This document shows, piece by piece, positions 39,585-50,337 of a stretch of 64,000 nt of DNA. This DNA is from Sanguibacter suaedae (GTDB lineage Bacteria > Actinomycetota > Actinomycetes > Actinomycetales > Cellulomonadaceae), in assembly GCF_016342785.1 (NCBI RefSeq), contig NZ_JAEINH010000012.1, positions 22,568 through 86,567 of the forward strand, given 5' to 3'. The notes under the pieces are model-generated. The model did no database searches. It saw only the letters and a program-made list of their open reading frames with translations, and was not told the DNA's origin. Every line of letters begins with the position of its first letter. Position 1 is the first letter of the stretch. Both the position numbers and the translations under genes were made by a program.

Positions 39585-41918
39585 TCAACGGCGGCGTACC
39601 GCTCCGAGCATGCGGACGACCCTGGGCTCGCGGTCCGCGTCGCTGTCCCGTCGGGCTCGGAGGGAGGCGAGGGACAGGGTGCCGCGGAGGCGGGCCCACC
39701 GGGGCAGGTCGCCGCGGATCGCACGGACGGAGCGGTCGACGGTGAGCCAGTACTCGTCGACCTGCGCCTGCTCGGGTGGTGCGGCGGCGAAGACTGCGGC
39801 GTCGGCCCGCTCGGCGAGCTCCGGTCCGGGGACGCCGGGATGCGCGAGGGTGAGGGTGCGGGCCGTCTCGCGGCGCGTGGCGGCGGGGACGGGTGGCGTC
39901 CCGTGATCGCGTGCGGTGTCGACGACCTCGTCCCACCCGCCGCTGATGCGTGCGGCGGGGTCGGTGGCGCGCTGGCGGCGGCGCCGACGGCGGCGCTTGG
40001 CGAGGACGACGAGCAGCGGTGGCAGGACGAGGAGCAGGAGGGGGATGCCGACGGCCGCGGTGATGGTGGCGATGCGGCGCAGGTCGATCCCGGTGTCCTC
40101 GTCGTCCTGGTTGGAGTCGACGTTCGGTTCCTCGTCGTCCGCATCGGGCGGGATGGTGGGGTCGGGCGGCGGCGGGGGCGGCTGGACCACCTGGGGCTGC
40201 GGCTCCTGCTCGACGGGGGCCTCGTTCTCCTGCGGCGTCTGCGACGTGGGCGGGGTCGGGAAGTACGGGACCCACCCGACGCCCTGGTAGTTCACCTCGA
40301 CCCACGCCTGGACGTTCTCGCCGGTGAACGTCACCTCCGGGTCACCGGCCTGCTCCTCGTCGGGCACGAAGCCCATGACGACGCGGGCGGGCAGGCCCTG
40401 CTGGTTGACGAGGAGCGCCATGGCGGACGCGTACTGCTCGGCGTCACCCACCATGATGTCGCCGCCGAGGAGCTCGGTGATGCGCGACGCACCGTGCCCG
40501 GAGAGCGACGGGTAGTCGCCGGCGGCTTCGATGCCGTGGCTGAAGAACCCGGTGTCGTGGAGGTACGACTCGATGGCGCGGGCGGCGAGGGCGGCGGTGG
40601 TGGCGCGGGCCGCGACCTCCGTCGAGCGGCTGGTGACGACGTCGGGGACGCCGACGAGCTGCGGGACGACGACCTGCCCGGGATCGGCGTCGCCGATCTC
40701 CTCGTCGGTGGGTACCGGGGGCAGGACCGCCTCGAGCGTGTACGACTGCTCTGGGCCCACGCCGTCGGTGAGCACGCCGGTGCCGGTCGCGTCGTTGTAG
40801 CGGAAGCCGTTGCGTGCCCGCTCGGCGCCGGGGCCCGTGAAGTCCACGGCGGTGGTGTGGCCGACGGTGGGCAGCCACACGCCGTCGAGGGCGTGGACGT
40901 CCACCTCGACCTCGACGGTCTCCCCCTGGACGCTGGTGGGGATGGCGTCACCGACGCGCCGGAACGCCCCGGACCCGTCGGGCTGGCCGTCGCCGAGGAC
41001 GTTCCACACGACGCCGTCGAACGCATCCATCGTGGCGAGCCGCACGACGGCCCCCTCGGGGAGGCCGCGGACGGTGAGGAGGTCCGTCTCCTTCGCGTCC
41101 TTCATGTACGTGCGGTACCCGGAGAGGGGGCTGGGGTGCTCGCGGGGGTCGAACGGCGGCACGATGGTGCTGCGCAGCACGAACCGCGGCTCGTCGCCCC
41201 CGACCACCGGGGCGAGCAGCACGCCGCCGACGAGCGACACGACGGCGAGCAGCGCGAGGGACGTGTGCCGGCGAGGGCGCAGGTGACCGGTGCGCCACGA
41301 CCCCCACGTGAGGAGGACGGCGGCGAGCGCGGTGCCGACGACGGTGACGAGGAGCCGCTCCACGGTGCCGAGGAGGATGGACAGGACGAGCACGACGACG
41401 GGGATCGCGGCGGCCGTGAGGAGCCGCACGGGGTGGCGGCGCCCGGCGGCGACGACCCCTGCGGTGGCGGCGCCGCCGAGCCCGAGGACGAACGGCACGA
41501 CGAGGACGTTGCCCGCCCGGCCGAGGGGTGGTTCGAGGGTGAGGATCTGCTTCCACGACGTGACGACGCCGTCGGCGAGCCCGGTGAGCGTGTCGAGGGT
41601 GGGCACCACCCCGGCGACCGTGGTGGTGGGGACGGCGAGCGCCCCCCCGAGGAGGACGTAGAGCACGAGGAGCGTCGCGACCGTGGTCATGACGGGCCAC
41701 ACGCGGACCGCTGCGACGACGGCGACGAGGGCACCGGCGACGGTGCCCCCGACGACGGCGGGCAGCGCGGACGCCGTGCCGTAGACGGGCAGGAGCGGGA
41801 CGAGCGCGAGGAGCACGGTGAGGGCGAGGACGACGCAGTCGACGACCTGGTGCGCGACGGGACGGGCGCGGTCGGTCGACGGCTCGACCTGCCGCACGGT
41901 GCGTGCGCGGCGGCTCAC
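39585..41918 (-). CDS. Transglutaminase-fold membrane protein (TgpA type) without catalytic residues
   Basis: This 777-residue protein has about seven N-terminal helices (residues 22-240), a large outside domain with a transglutaminase-like fold, a Pro-rich linker (about 555-600), one more helix (about 625-645) and a cytoplasmic tail. This is the DUF3488/TgpA layout that accompanies MoxR and DUF58. The catalytic triad is missing. The Cys position in the motif GDAEQYASAMALL is Ala493, the His position in VQAWVEV is Gln537, and the Asp position in WVPYFPTPP is Phe553. It may therefore bind rather than cut or crosslink peptides. GTG 41918 overlaps the DUF58 stop. It likely works with MoxR and DUF58 at the membrane. 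Confidence 0.88.
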   Translation of the reverse strand: MSRRARTVRQVEPSTDRARPVAHQVVDCVVLALTVLLALVPLLPVYGTASALPAVVGGTVAGALVAVVAAVRVWPVMTTVATLLVLYVLLGGALAVPTTTVAGVVPTLDTLTGLADGVVTSWKQILTLEPPLGRAGNVLVVPFVLGLGGAATAGVVAAGRRHPVRLLTAAAIPVVVLVLSILLGTVERLLVTVVGTALAAVLLTWGSWRTGHLRPRRHTSLALLAVVSLVGGVLLAPVVGGDEPRFVLRSTIVPPFDPREHPSPLSGYRTYMKDAKETDLLTVRGLPEGAVVRLATMDAFDGVVWNVLGDGQPDGSGAFRRVGDAIPTSVQGETVEVEVDVHALDGVWLPTVGHTTAVDFTGPGAERARNGFRYNDATGTGVLTDGVGPEQSYTLEAVLPPVPTDEEIGDADPGQVVVPQLVGVPDVVTSRSTEVAARATTAALAARAIESYLHDTGFFSHGIEAAGDYPSLSGHGASRITELLGGDIMVGDAEQYASAMALLVNQQGLPARVVMGFVPDEEQAGDPEVTFTGENVQAWVEVNYQGVGWVPYFPTPPTSQTPQENEAPVEQEPQPQVVQPPPPPPDPTIPPDADDEEPNVDSNQDDEDTGIDLRRIATITAAVGIPLLLLVLPPLLVVLAKRRRRRRRQRATDPAARISGGWDEVVDTARDHGTPPVPAATRRETARTLTLAHPGVPGPELAERADAAVFAAAPPEQAQVDEYWLTVDRSVRAIRGDLPRWARLRGTLSLASLRARRDSDADREPRVVRMLGAVRRR

Positions 41919-43150
41919 TGGGCAACCAGCCGGCGCAGGAGCCGCGGGAGCTCGGTGATGTCCCCGAGCGTCGCGACGGACAGGGTGCCCTGGGTGCGCA
42001 GCGCGATCTCGGCACCCGGCTCGCAGGCGACGAAGACGGCTCGCGTCCCGGCGGGGATGTGCACGGCGCTGGCACGCAGCTCGCTGTGCGAGGGGACGGA
42101 GCCGGTGACCATGAGCGCCAGGGTCGCGGTGGGCGCGAGGCGCGCGACGGAGTGCGCGAGGGCGCGGGCGTCGGGGGCCTTCGGGGCGAGGGCCACGCCG
42201 GCGCAGTCGTCGAGGAGGACGCGGGGCGTGCGGGACCGCACGGTGCTCGCCCCGGTGATGGCGGTGATCTCGAGGGCGTCGCGGATGACCTGCACCCCGA
42301 TGGACGCGAAGGTGCTCACCGCGAGCTCGAACTCGTCGTCGTCGGCGTAGTCGGGGCGCTCGGTGGCGAGGGCGAGGGCGGTGTGGGTGCGACGCGTGTC
42401 CTCGAACTGCCGCACCATGAGGGTGCCGGTGCGGGCGCTGGTGCGCCAGTGGATGTTGCGGCGGTCGTCACCGGGGACGTACTCGCGCAGGGCGTGGAAC
42501 GACATGTCGTTGTCGGACACGGTGCGCGTGGCCTGGCCCTCGAGGTCGCGGAGCACGCCCGCCCGTGTGCCCGCGAGGGACACGGTCGACGGGTGCACGT
42601 AGAGCTCGACGGGGTCGGTCCAGCGCATCTCCCGGCGGGCGATGCCCAGGGGGTCCCCGCGGACAGACCGGACGGGCCCCACCTCGACGACGGCGCGGCG
42701 GGCGGTGGGGATCGCGAAGATCTCCTCGTGGACGGCGCCGGGGCCCATGCTCGGCAGCGCGAAGCTCGCTGAACCGGCACCGACGGGGAGCTCGATCTGG
42801 GCGGGCAGGAGGCGCCGGCGCCCGTCGTTGCGCACCACGAGGGTCCCGACGGCACGCTGGCCCACGGTGACCCGTTCGTCGGCGAGGTCGAGGTCCACCG
42901 CGTAGCTGGAGCGGCCGACGGTCATGAGGACGGCGACGACGAACGCGACGGTGAGGACGCAACCCGCGACGACGAGCTCCTCCCACCCGTACCGGCGGCC
43001 CACGACCAGCGCGGCGAGGGTGCTGCCGAGGACGACCCACCCGTACCCGGACAGGGCACCGGTGCGCGCGGACACGGCCGTGCGCACCGCGCGCACGCGG
43101 TGGCGTGCGGCGGTGCGGCGGTCGGGCCGTGCGTCGTCGGTGACGGTCAT
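41915..43150 (-). CDS. DUF58 domain protein
   Basis: The 411-residue protein has two N-terminal helices (about residues 35-80), then a beta-rich region and the DUF58 signature YVPGDDRRNIHWRTSARTGTLMVRQFED (about 226-253), followed by a von Willebrand A-like fold. DUF58 proteins are partners of MoxR ATPases, and the three genes MoxR, DUF58 and transglutaminase-like form a conserved unit thought to act as an envelope-associated chaperone system. ATG 43150 is one base from the MoxR stop. The MIDAS residues of a functional vWA site are not clearly present. Confidence 0.92.
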   Translation of the reverse strand: MTVTDDARPDRRTAARHRVRAVRTAVSARTGALSGYGWVVLGSTLAALVVGRRYGWEELVVAGCVLTVAFVVAVLMTVGRSSYAVDLDLADERVTVGQRAVGTLVVRNDGRRRLLPAQIELPVGAGSASFALPSMGPGAVHEEIFAIPTARRAVVEVGPVRSVRGDPLGIARREMRWTDPVELYVHPSTVSLAGTRAGVLRDLEGQATRTVSDNDMSFHALREYVPGDDRRNIHWRTSARTGTLMVRQFEDTRRTHTALALATERPDYADDDEFELAVSTFASIGVQVIRDALEITAITGASTVRSRTPRVLLDDCAGVALAPKAPDARALAHSVARLAPTATLALMVTGSVPSHSELRASAVHIPAGTRAVFVACEPGAEIALRTQGTLSVATLGDITELPRLLRRLVAQ

Positions 43151-43151
43151 G

Positions 43152-44126
<975 letters not shown>

Positions 44127-44214
44127 CGGTGGGGCTGCTTCCTGTGGTCGGCCGCTGGACGGCTCGCGGTGTGCTGGTCGGTGCTCAGTGGTGCATCGGA
44201 CGTCGGGCCGGGTG

Positions 44215-47200
44215 TCATGAGCCCCCGACGGCCACCGGGGTGCTCGTGCCCACGGCACTGTCGCCCTTGTTGCTCAGCGCCCTGACCTCGGCGACGTAGG
44301 AGCCCGGCCCGGGAACCTTCCATGTGACCGGCGAGGTGCTCGACCACTGGGAGTAGGCAACCTGCCCTTCGTCGGCACCGGTCGTCGGATTCACGCGATA
44401 TATGTCGTACATGTAGCCGGTGATGGTGGACCCGTTCGCGGCAGGCGGTGTCCACGTGATGGTCAGCTCCAGCGGCGCGACGCTGGTGCCGACGGGAGCG
44501 GGCGCGGACGGCGCCGCTGTCCGGTCGGGGCTTCCCGCACCGGTCCCGGCACGCCCGGCCCCGGCACCGGTGACCGCCCGGACCTCGACGCTCACGGAGT
44601 CGACCCCGCCGGGGACGTCGATCTCCGTGAGCGAGGTCGACGTGGTGTCCCTCCACCCTCCGCCGGTCGAGAGCCGGTACTCGTAGCGCACGAGCGCGGA
44701 CCCGCCGTTCGCGGTCCCCGCCGAGAGATCGCTCCACGACGCGTTCACCCGGTCGAACTGCCCGGGCGTCGGCACGACGCTCACCGTCGGCGCAGCCGGC
44801 AACGTCACCGGCGTGACGCTCCCGATGGTCGTCGTCGGACCGCAGGCACCGCGCGTGTTGCACGCTCGCACCGAGTAGGTGGCGGTCTGCACCCCGCCTG
44901 GCCTCCCGGTGTGCGTGAAGGACGTTCCGGCGGTCCGGGCGATCTCGGTACCACCCGCGAGGATCACGTACTCCTGGACGAGGACGCCGCGTCCGCCCGT
45001 GGACTCCGGGGCGGACCAGGAGAGCGTCACCTGGCCGTTGCTGTGGTCGTGCCCGACGCCGGCCTGGATGCTCGGGGTGCGTGGTGCCGTGGGCTCGGCG
45101 AAGGTCGACGTCGTCGTGGTCCCGGCGGGGCCGGTGCCCCGCTTGTTGGTGGCCGCGACGGAGATCGTGTACTCGACGCCGTTGACGGCGTTGGCGAAGT
45201 TCCATCCGGTGACGTCCCCGCCCACGGTGAACGGCGCGGGCGCCCCGTCCCCGGTGATGCTCACCGAGTACGACCTGATGGGGTCGCCGTTGGTCGAGGG
45301 CGCCGTCCACGTGATGTTGATCTGCCCGCCGAGCTGGGTCGCCACGCGGCTGGCACTGACCGCGGGGGCACCGGGGAGACCGGCCGGCACCTTGGCCTCG
45401 GACCACGCGCTCCAGGTCCCGCCCTCGGGCGGGGTCGCCCGGTTGTGGGCACGGACGCGTGCCTCGTAGGCGGTGCCGTTGGTCAGACCCGTGAACGTCA
45501 CGGACGTCCCGCCGGTGGAGCGTGTCGACCCGTCGGACAGCTCGATCGTGTACTGGGTGACAGGCGTCCCGCTGTTCGCCGGGGCGGACCACGTCACGGT
45601 GACCTCCCCGTCGCCGTCCGCGAGGACGGGCGGTCCCGGCACGTCGGGGACGGCGTCGGGCACGGCGCGCGAGCTCGTCGAGGACTCCGCGGACCAGCCC
45701 ACCGCGTTCTGCGCGGCCACCGTGAACGTGTACTCCGTGCCGTTGGTCAGCCCGGTGACGGTGCACGTCGTCGACGCGCACGTCGTCGTCTGCCCGCCCG
45801 GCGACCGGGTGAGCCGGTAGCCGGTGATGGGTGCGCCGTTGTTGTCGGGCGCGTCCCAGGACAGGACGATGGTCTGGCTCGTGACGTCGCCGACCCGGGG
45901 CGCGGCGGGCGCGTCCGGGCGGTCGCGGACCTTCACCTGGATGCGGCCCTCGACCTCGCGCAGCGGGTCGTTCGTCACGTCGCGCACCCGGTAGCGGACC
46001 ACCATGTCCCCGACGAACCCGTCGGCGGGGCGGACCACGACGGTGCCGCCGGACACGGAGGCCGTGCCGGAACCCGGGGTCTCCACTGTCGCGCCCTGCA
46101 GGGTCAGCGGCTCGCCGGGGAACGGGTTGAGCTGGACGTCGCCGATAACGTTCACCCGGGTCTCCTGCCCGGCCGCACCGTCGAGGGTGTAGCTGCTTAC
46201 CCGGGTGAGGTTGCGGGAGCTCGCGACGACCTGGAAGGTCACCCGGACGGGCAGGGTGCCGGAGCGCCCGTACCCGAGGGTGAGGTCGGCGGAACCCTGA
46301 GTTCCACGTGGAACGTCCGCAGCGGCGGAGACGCTGAGCGTGGTGCCGTCGAGGTTCACCACGAAGCCCGGTGTGGGCGTGCCTGCCGAGAGGAACGTGT
46401 ACGACTGGCTGCCGTCAGCCCCCTCGGGGCCCTCGGTGAACGCGAGGAGGTCGATCGTCTTCGCCGCGTCGCCCTGGGGGACCTCGATGGTGCCCGGTGA
46501 GAACGTCGGTGGGTAGTCGTCCTCCGTGTACACCGTGATGGGCAGCGTGAGGGTCGCGCGACGCCCCGCGGGATCCGTCCGGCTCGTGCCGTCCGTCACC
46601 TCGAACGTCACCGAGGCGGGCCCGGCGTAGCCGGCGGCGGACACGAAGCGCAGCGTCGTCTCGTCCACCACGAGCTCCGTGCCGTCGGACCGGGTGGCGC
46701 TCACGCGCGCGCTGTCGGTGATGCGGGCCGTCTTGCCGGTGCCGACCTGGACGAACTCCGCGATCGGGATCTCCAGCTCGGCGCCCGACGCCACGCGCAG
46801 GGCCCGCGCCTTGGGTCGCAGCACGGGCGGGAAGTCGCCCACGGCCGGCACGGTGATGAACGCGTACGAGCTCACCCCGTCGGCTGCCGGGAGCGTGTTG
46901 CTCAGGAGGTACGGGACGGTGCGGGCCTCGGAGCCGAGCGTCACGAGGACACGCCCGGCGGCCGTGACCTGCGCGACGCCGGTGTGCGACGACGGGATGG
47001 ACACCTCGAGGTCGCTCAGCGGGCCCGAGGGGTTCTCGGCGACCTGGAAGACGTCGACCTCGACGCTCGTCTTGCCCACCACCTCGAGGGGCGCGACCGT
47101 GATGTCGCTCGCGACCGGCGGGAGGATCACCGCGTCCTCGACGACGTACACCGTGAGGACCGCGCTCGCCCTCCCCCCGCGCTCGTTGGACACCGCGTAC

Positions 47201-50200
47201 GGGATGACGATGGGATCGGTGGGCTCGTCGGGTGCTTGGACGACGATGCGGCGACCCTCGACGCGTGCGTCGATGCCCGGCGGGACCTCGATGGTGGGCT
47301 CGAGGAACAGCTCGCCCCCGGACGGGTCCACGTCGTTGCGCAGCACCCGCACCTCGACGAGCTGCCCCGGCTGCACGGTCACCTCGTCGTGGCGGGCGAC
47401 GATGGGCAGGGGGTCCGTCGGGCGCGGCGCGATCCCCACGCGCACGGTGGCGACGGCGCGCTGCCCGACCCAGTCCTCCACGGCGTAGGTGAACGTGTCG
47501 GTGCCCGACTCCCCCGGGAACGCCTCGTACTCGATCCAGCTGGCGCCCACGGCGACGATGCGGCCCTTGGTCGGGGCCGTGTCACCCTGCCCGAGGAGGA
47601 TGACGCCGTCGCCGTCACGGTCGATCCCGGTGAGCGGCACCGTGACACGCACGACCTCACCCGCGAAGGTGCGTGCCGTGAGGTCCTTGGGGCGCGGGGG
47701 CGCCTTCGTGTCGGGCGACGACTCGTGGACCGTGACGACGAGCCGCGCCGAGCCCTCGTTCTTGGCGGTGTCGCGCACGCTGAACGTCGCCGTGGCCGTG
47801 GTGGGCGACGACGGTGCCTGGTACCGGAGCTCGTTGCCGGACACGAAGAGCAGGCCCTGGCCCGACGCGAGCGGCTCGGCGAGCTCCGGGACGAGCTCGA
47901 GGTCGTCCCCGTCGGCGTCGTACGCGTAGTCGAGGGCGGGGATCGTCACGACACCACCGGTGCGGACCGTGACCTCGATGTCCTGGACCACGGGCGCGTG
48001 CTGCTCCGCGGACGGCGGCACCGGCTGCACGAGGATCTCCCCGCGCGCCTCCGCCACCCCGTTGGAGATGACGTACGTGATGGTCTCCGGCGCGTCGAGC
48101 GTCCGCAGGGCGCTGATGCGCACGAACCGGTGCTCGACGATGGCGATCTGCAGCGCGGACTCCGGGGCGGCCGTCGCGGACGTCAGGACGAGCACTCCCC
48201 CGTTCGGGTCGACGTCGTTGCGCAGGGGCGCGACCGTGACCTCACCACCGGCCGGGAGCAGCGCGACGTCGCGGACGGCGACGGGCGGCAGCGGCTGCGC
48301 CGGCCACTCCTTGACGTCGATGCGTGCGACGCCCGACGCCTGCTGCGGTGAGGCGACCACGGTGAACGTCACGTAGTACGTGCCGGGGGTCGGCGCGGTG
48401 AACGTGAAGCTCCCGTCGTCGAGGCTCGGGACGATCGTCGTCCCGGCGAGCTCCTCGACGGACGCCAGACGCGCCGGCTCGCGCGACGCGGTGCGCACCG
48501 ACGCGAGGACGTCGACGTCGACCTCCGTGCCCACGTACGTCTCGGCGTGGACGGGGTCGATGACGGGCGGCAGGGACCCGACGGACCGCACGTCGACGTA
48601 GAGCTCGCCGACGATCGTCGCCGTCCCGTCGCTCACCGACAGCTGGACCACCTGGCGACCCAGCTCGTCGCCGTCGGCGACGAAGGTGAGGATGCCGTCG
48701 CGGCGGGCCCGCACCGTCCCGGTGCCGTCCGTCGTGGCGCCCACGAGGATGAGGTCGTCCCCGTCGGGGTCGACGAAGTTCGCGAGCACCTCCTGCTCGA
48801 TCGTGGCGCCCTGCTCCACCTCGACCGCCGCCGTGCGCACCTGGACGGGGTCTGAGTTGGCGTCCGCGGGGATCGCGGAGAGCTGCACCGTCGCCGTCGA
48901 CGGCGGGTTCTGGCCGCGGCCGTCCGTGATCGTGTAGGTGAACTCCACGGTGCCCTGGGCGTCGGGGAGCACGACCACCTGGAGGGCGCGCCCCCCGTAG
49001 ATCCGCTCGAGGTACCCGAACGTCTCGGGGATCGGGTCGTGCTCGCTGATGGCGATGATGCCGCAGTCGCCGGCGGTGTCGTTGTTGAGCACCTGGATGA
49101 CCGACGTCCGGCCCGGGCGGACCCCGAGGACGTCGTCGACGGCGCCCGGCACCACCGACTGGTCCGTGCACTGGGTGAGGAGCTGCTGGGCCGTCTGGAC
49201 GTCGTCGGACTGCTCCTCGCGGTCGTCGGGCTCCTGCTCCTCCTCGACGTCCTGCCAGTTGGGCTCCTGCGCCTTGGGCAGGTCCTCCGGGAGCCACAGG
49301 CGTCCCTGGGCCGTGTCGTTGAGGATCACGACGGTCCGGTTGACCCGGAACACGAGCGTCTGTGCGGCGGTCATGCTCTCGAGGTCCTCGACCTCGGGCT
49401 CGCCGTCACCGCACCGCGTGACGTAGTTGGCGGTCGGGGCCGCCCACGCACCGTAGGCGCAGTCCCCCACCCGGACAGGCTTGGCGGGCACGCCCGTGTC
49501 GCCCGGCTCGGTGACCTCGACGGCCCCGTCGTCGAGGTCCACCTCGAGGAACGCCGTGGGGGTCGCCGCGAGGACGACGTCCGCGCCACGCGACGAGTGC
49601 TGGAGCACGACGTCCGCCCCGTGCTCGGACAGGTCCGTGGACCAGCCAGGACCGTGGAGGGTGGTGCCCGAGCGCACGACGAGGACCTCGCCCACCGCGG
49701 CCACCTCGTCGGCCCGCTCGCCGACGGCGGTGTCGTACGTGGCGACGACCTCCGGGGCGGCGCCCTCGCCGTCGACGCCCGTCACGGAGCCGTCGGCGGG
49801 GTCGAACGCGAGGACCGTGCCGTCCGTGGTCACCGCCGACGCGGCCCCGTCTGCCAGGTCCAGGTCACCCGGGGTCTCGGCATCGATGGTCGTGAGGGCC
49901 GACGTCCCCCGCACCCACACGCTGCCGTCCTGACCGGTGATCGCCAGGACCCCGGCGGCCATGGCCACCTGCGACCCGCCCGGCACCTCCGCCTGGGCGG
50001 CGAGCGTCACCGACGCCGGGTCGACGACGGACACCTTGCCGGGCTCGGTGAGCACCACGTCCTGGGCGTCCTGCAGGACGTCGAACGCCGGGTCGCCCGC
50101 CACGAGGCCGGCGTTGAGCTCCTTGACCTCCGCGTTGTAGCGGCCCAGCTTGAGGCCCTGCGAGTTGGTCACCCAGACCGCGCCGTCGTTGAGCTCCACC

Positions 50201-50337
50201 TCGGCGATCTTCACGCCGGGGTTGATGATCGCGAGCACCGCGAGCACGGCAGGGATGGTGATCCCGGCGACGATCGCGGTCGGGGACCTGCGCGCCTCGT
50301 CGTCCGGGCGCGGGGCACGACGGAACGGTGACCTCAC
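44215..50337 (-). CDS. Giant membrane-anchored Ig-like / fibronectin type III protein (2040 aa)
   Basis: A GTG at 50337, overlapping the kinase stop (GTGA), starts a 2040-residue chain. A short Arg-rich cytoplasmic N-terminus is followed by one helix (AIVAGITIPAVLAVLAII, about residues 21-38). The outside part begins with a propeller-like region to about residue 310, with a Glu/Asp-rich linker (EEEQEPDDREEQ). A long series of Ig-like/cadherin-like repeats follows, marked by phrases such as VRPGRTSVIQVLNNDTAGD, PDGDDL, VDPNGG and VDPSGG. The last third has about six FN3 domains, each with the W.aP..nG.pi..Y.v pattern (ITGYRLTRSPGG and VTQYTIELSDGS are two). There is no C-terminal sorting signal, so it is a type II membrane anchor projecting outwards. 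It sits between kinase and MoxR, so it may be the scaffold or sensor of the system. Confidence 0.92.
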   Translation of the reverse strand: MRSPFRRAPRPDDEARRSPTAIVAGITIPAVLAVLAIINPGVKIAEVELNDGAVWVTNSQGLKLGRYNAEVKELNAGLVAGDPAFDVLQDAQDVVLTEPGKVSVVDPASVTLAAQAEVPGGSQVAMAAGVLAITGQDGSVWVRGTSALTTIDAETPGDLDLADGAASAVTTDGTVLAFDPADGSVTGVDGEGAAPEVVATYDTAVGERADEVAAVGEVLVVRSGTTLHGPGWSTDLSEHGADVVLQHSSRGADVVLAATPTAFLEVDLDDGAVEVTEPGDTGVPAKPVRVGDCAYGAWAAPTANYVTRCGDGEPEVEDLESMTAAQTLVFRVNRTVVILNDTAQGRLWLPEDLPKAQEPNWQDVEEEQEPDDREEQSDDVQTAQQLLTQCTDQSVVPGAVDDVLGVRPGRTSVIQVLNNDTAGDCGIIAISEHDPIPETFGYLERIYGGRALQVVVLPDAQGTVEFTYTITDGRGQNPPSTATVQLSAIPADANSDPVQVRTAAVEVEQGATIEQEVLANFVDPDGDDLILVGATTDGTGTVRARRDGILTFVADGDELGRQVVQLSVSDGTATIVGELYVDVRSVGSLPPVIDPVHAETYVGTEVDVDVLASVRTASREPARLASVEELAGTTIVPSLDDGSFTFTAPTPGTYYVTFTVVASPQQASGVARIDVKEWPAQPLPPVAVRDVALLPAGGEVTVAPLRNDVDPNGGVLVLTSATAAPESALQIAIVEHRFVRISALRTLDAPETITYVISNGVAEARGEILVQPVPPSAEQHAPVVQDIEVTVRTGGVVTIPALDYAYDADGDDLELVPELAEPLASGQGLLFVSGNELRYQAPSSPTTATATFSVRDTAKNEGSARLVVTVHESSPDTKAPPRPKDLTARTFAGEVVRVTVPLTGIDRDGDGVILLGQGDTAPTKGRIVAVGASWIEYEAFPGESGTDTFTYAVEDWVGQRAVATVRVGIAPRPTDPLPIVARHDEVTVQPGQLVEVRVLRNDVDPSGGELFLEPTIEVPPGIDARVEGRRIVVQAPDEPTDPIVIPYAVSNERGGRASAVLTVYVVEDAVILPPVASDITVAPLEVVGKTSVEVDVFQVAENPSGPLSDLEVSIPSSHTGVAQVTAAGRVLVTLGSEARTVPYLLSNTLPAADGVSSYAFITVPAVGDFPPVLRPKARALRVASGAELEIPIAEFVQVGTGKTARITDSARVSATRSDGTELVVDETTLRFVSAAGYAGPASVTFEVTDGTSRTDPAGRRATLTLPITVYTEDDYPPTFSPGTIEVPQGDAAKTIDLLAFTEGPEGADGSQSYTFLSAGTPTPGFVVNLDGTTLSVSAAADVPRGTQGSADLTLGYGRSGTLPVRVTFQVVASSRNLTRVSSYTLDGAAGQETRVNVIGDVQLNPFPGEPLTLQGATVETPGSGTASVSGGTVVVRPADGFVGDMVVRYRVRDVTNDPLREVEGRIQVKVRDRPDAPAAPRVGDVTSQTIVLSWDAPDNNGAPITGYRLTRSPGGQTTTCASTTCTVTGLTNGTEYTFTVAAQNAVGWSAESSTSSRAVPDAVPDVPGPPVLADGDGEVTVTWSAPANSGTPVTQYTIELSDGSTRSTGGTSVTFTGLTNGTAYEARVRAHNRATPPEGGTWSAWSEAKVPAGLPGAPAVSASRVATQLGGQINITWTAPSTNGDPIRSYSVSITGDGAPAPFTVGGDVTGWNFANAVNGVEYTISVAATNKRGTGPAGTTTTSTFAEPTAPRTPSIQAGVGHDHSNGQVTLSWSAPESTGGRGVLVQEYVILAGGTEIARTAGTSFTHTGRPGGVQTATYSVRACNTRGACGPTTTIGSVTPVTLPAAPTVSVVPTPGQFDRVNASWSDLSAGTANGGSALVRYEYRLSTGGGWRDTTSTSLTEIDVPGGVDSVSVEVRAVTGAGAGRAGTGAGSPDRTAAPSAPAPVGTSVAPLELTITWTPPAANGSTITGYMYDIYRVNPTTGADEGQVAYSQWSSTSPVTWKVPGPGSYVAEVRALSNKGDSAVGTSTPVAVGGS

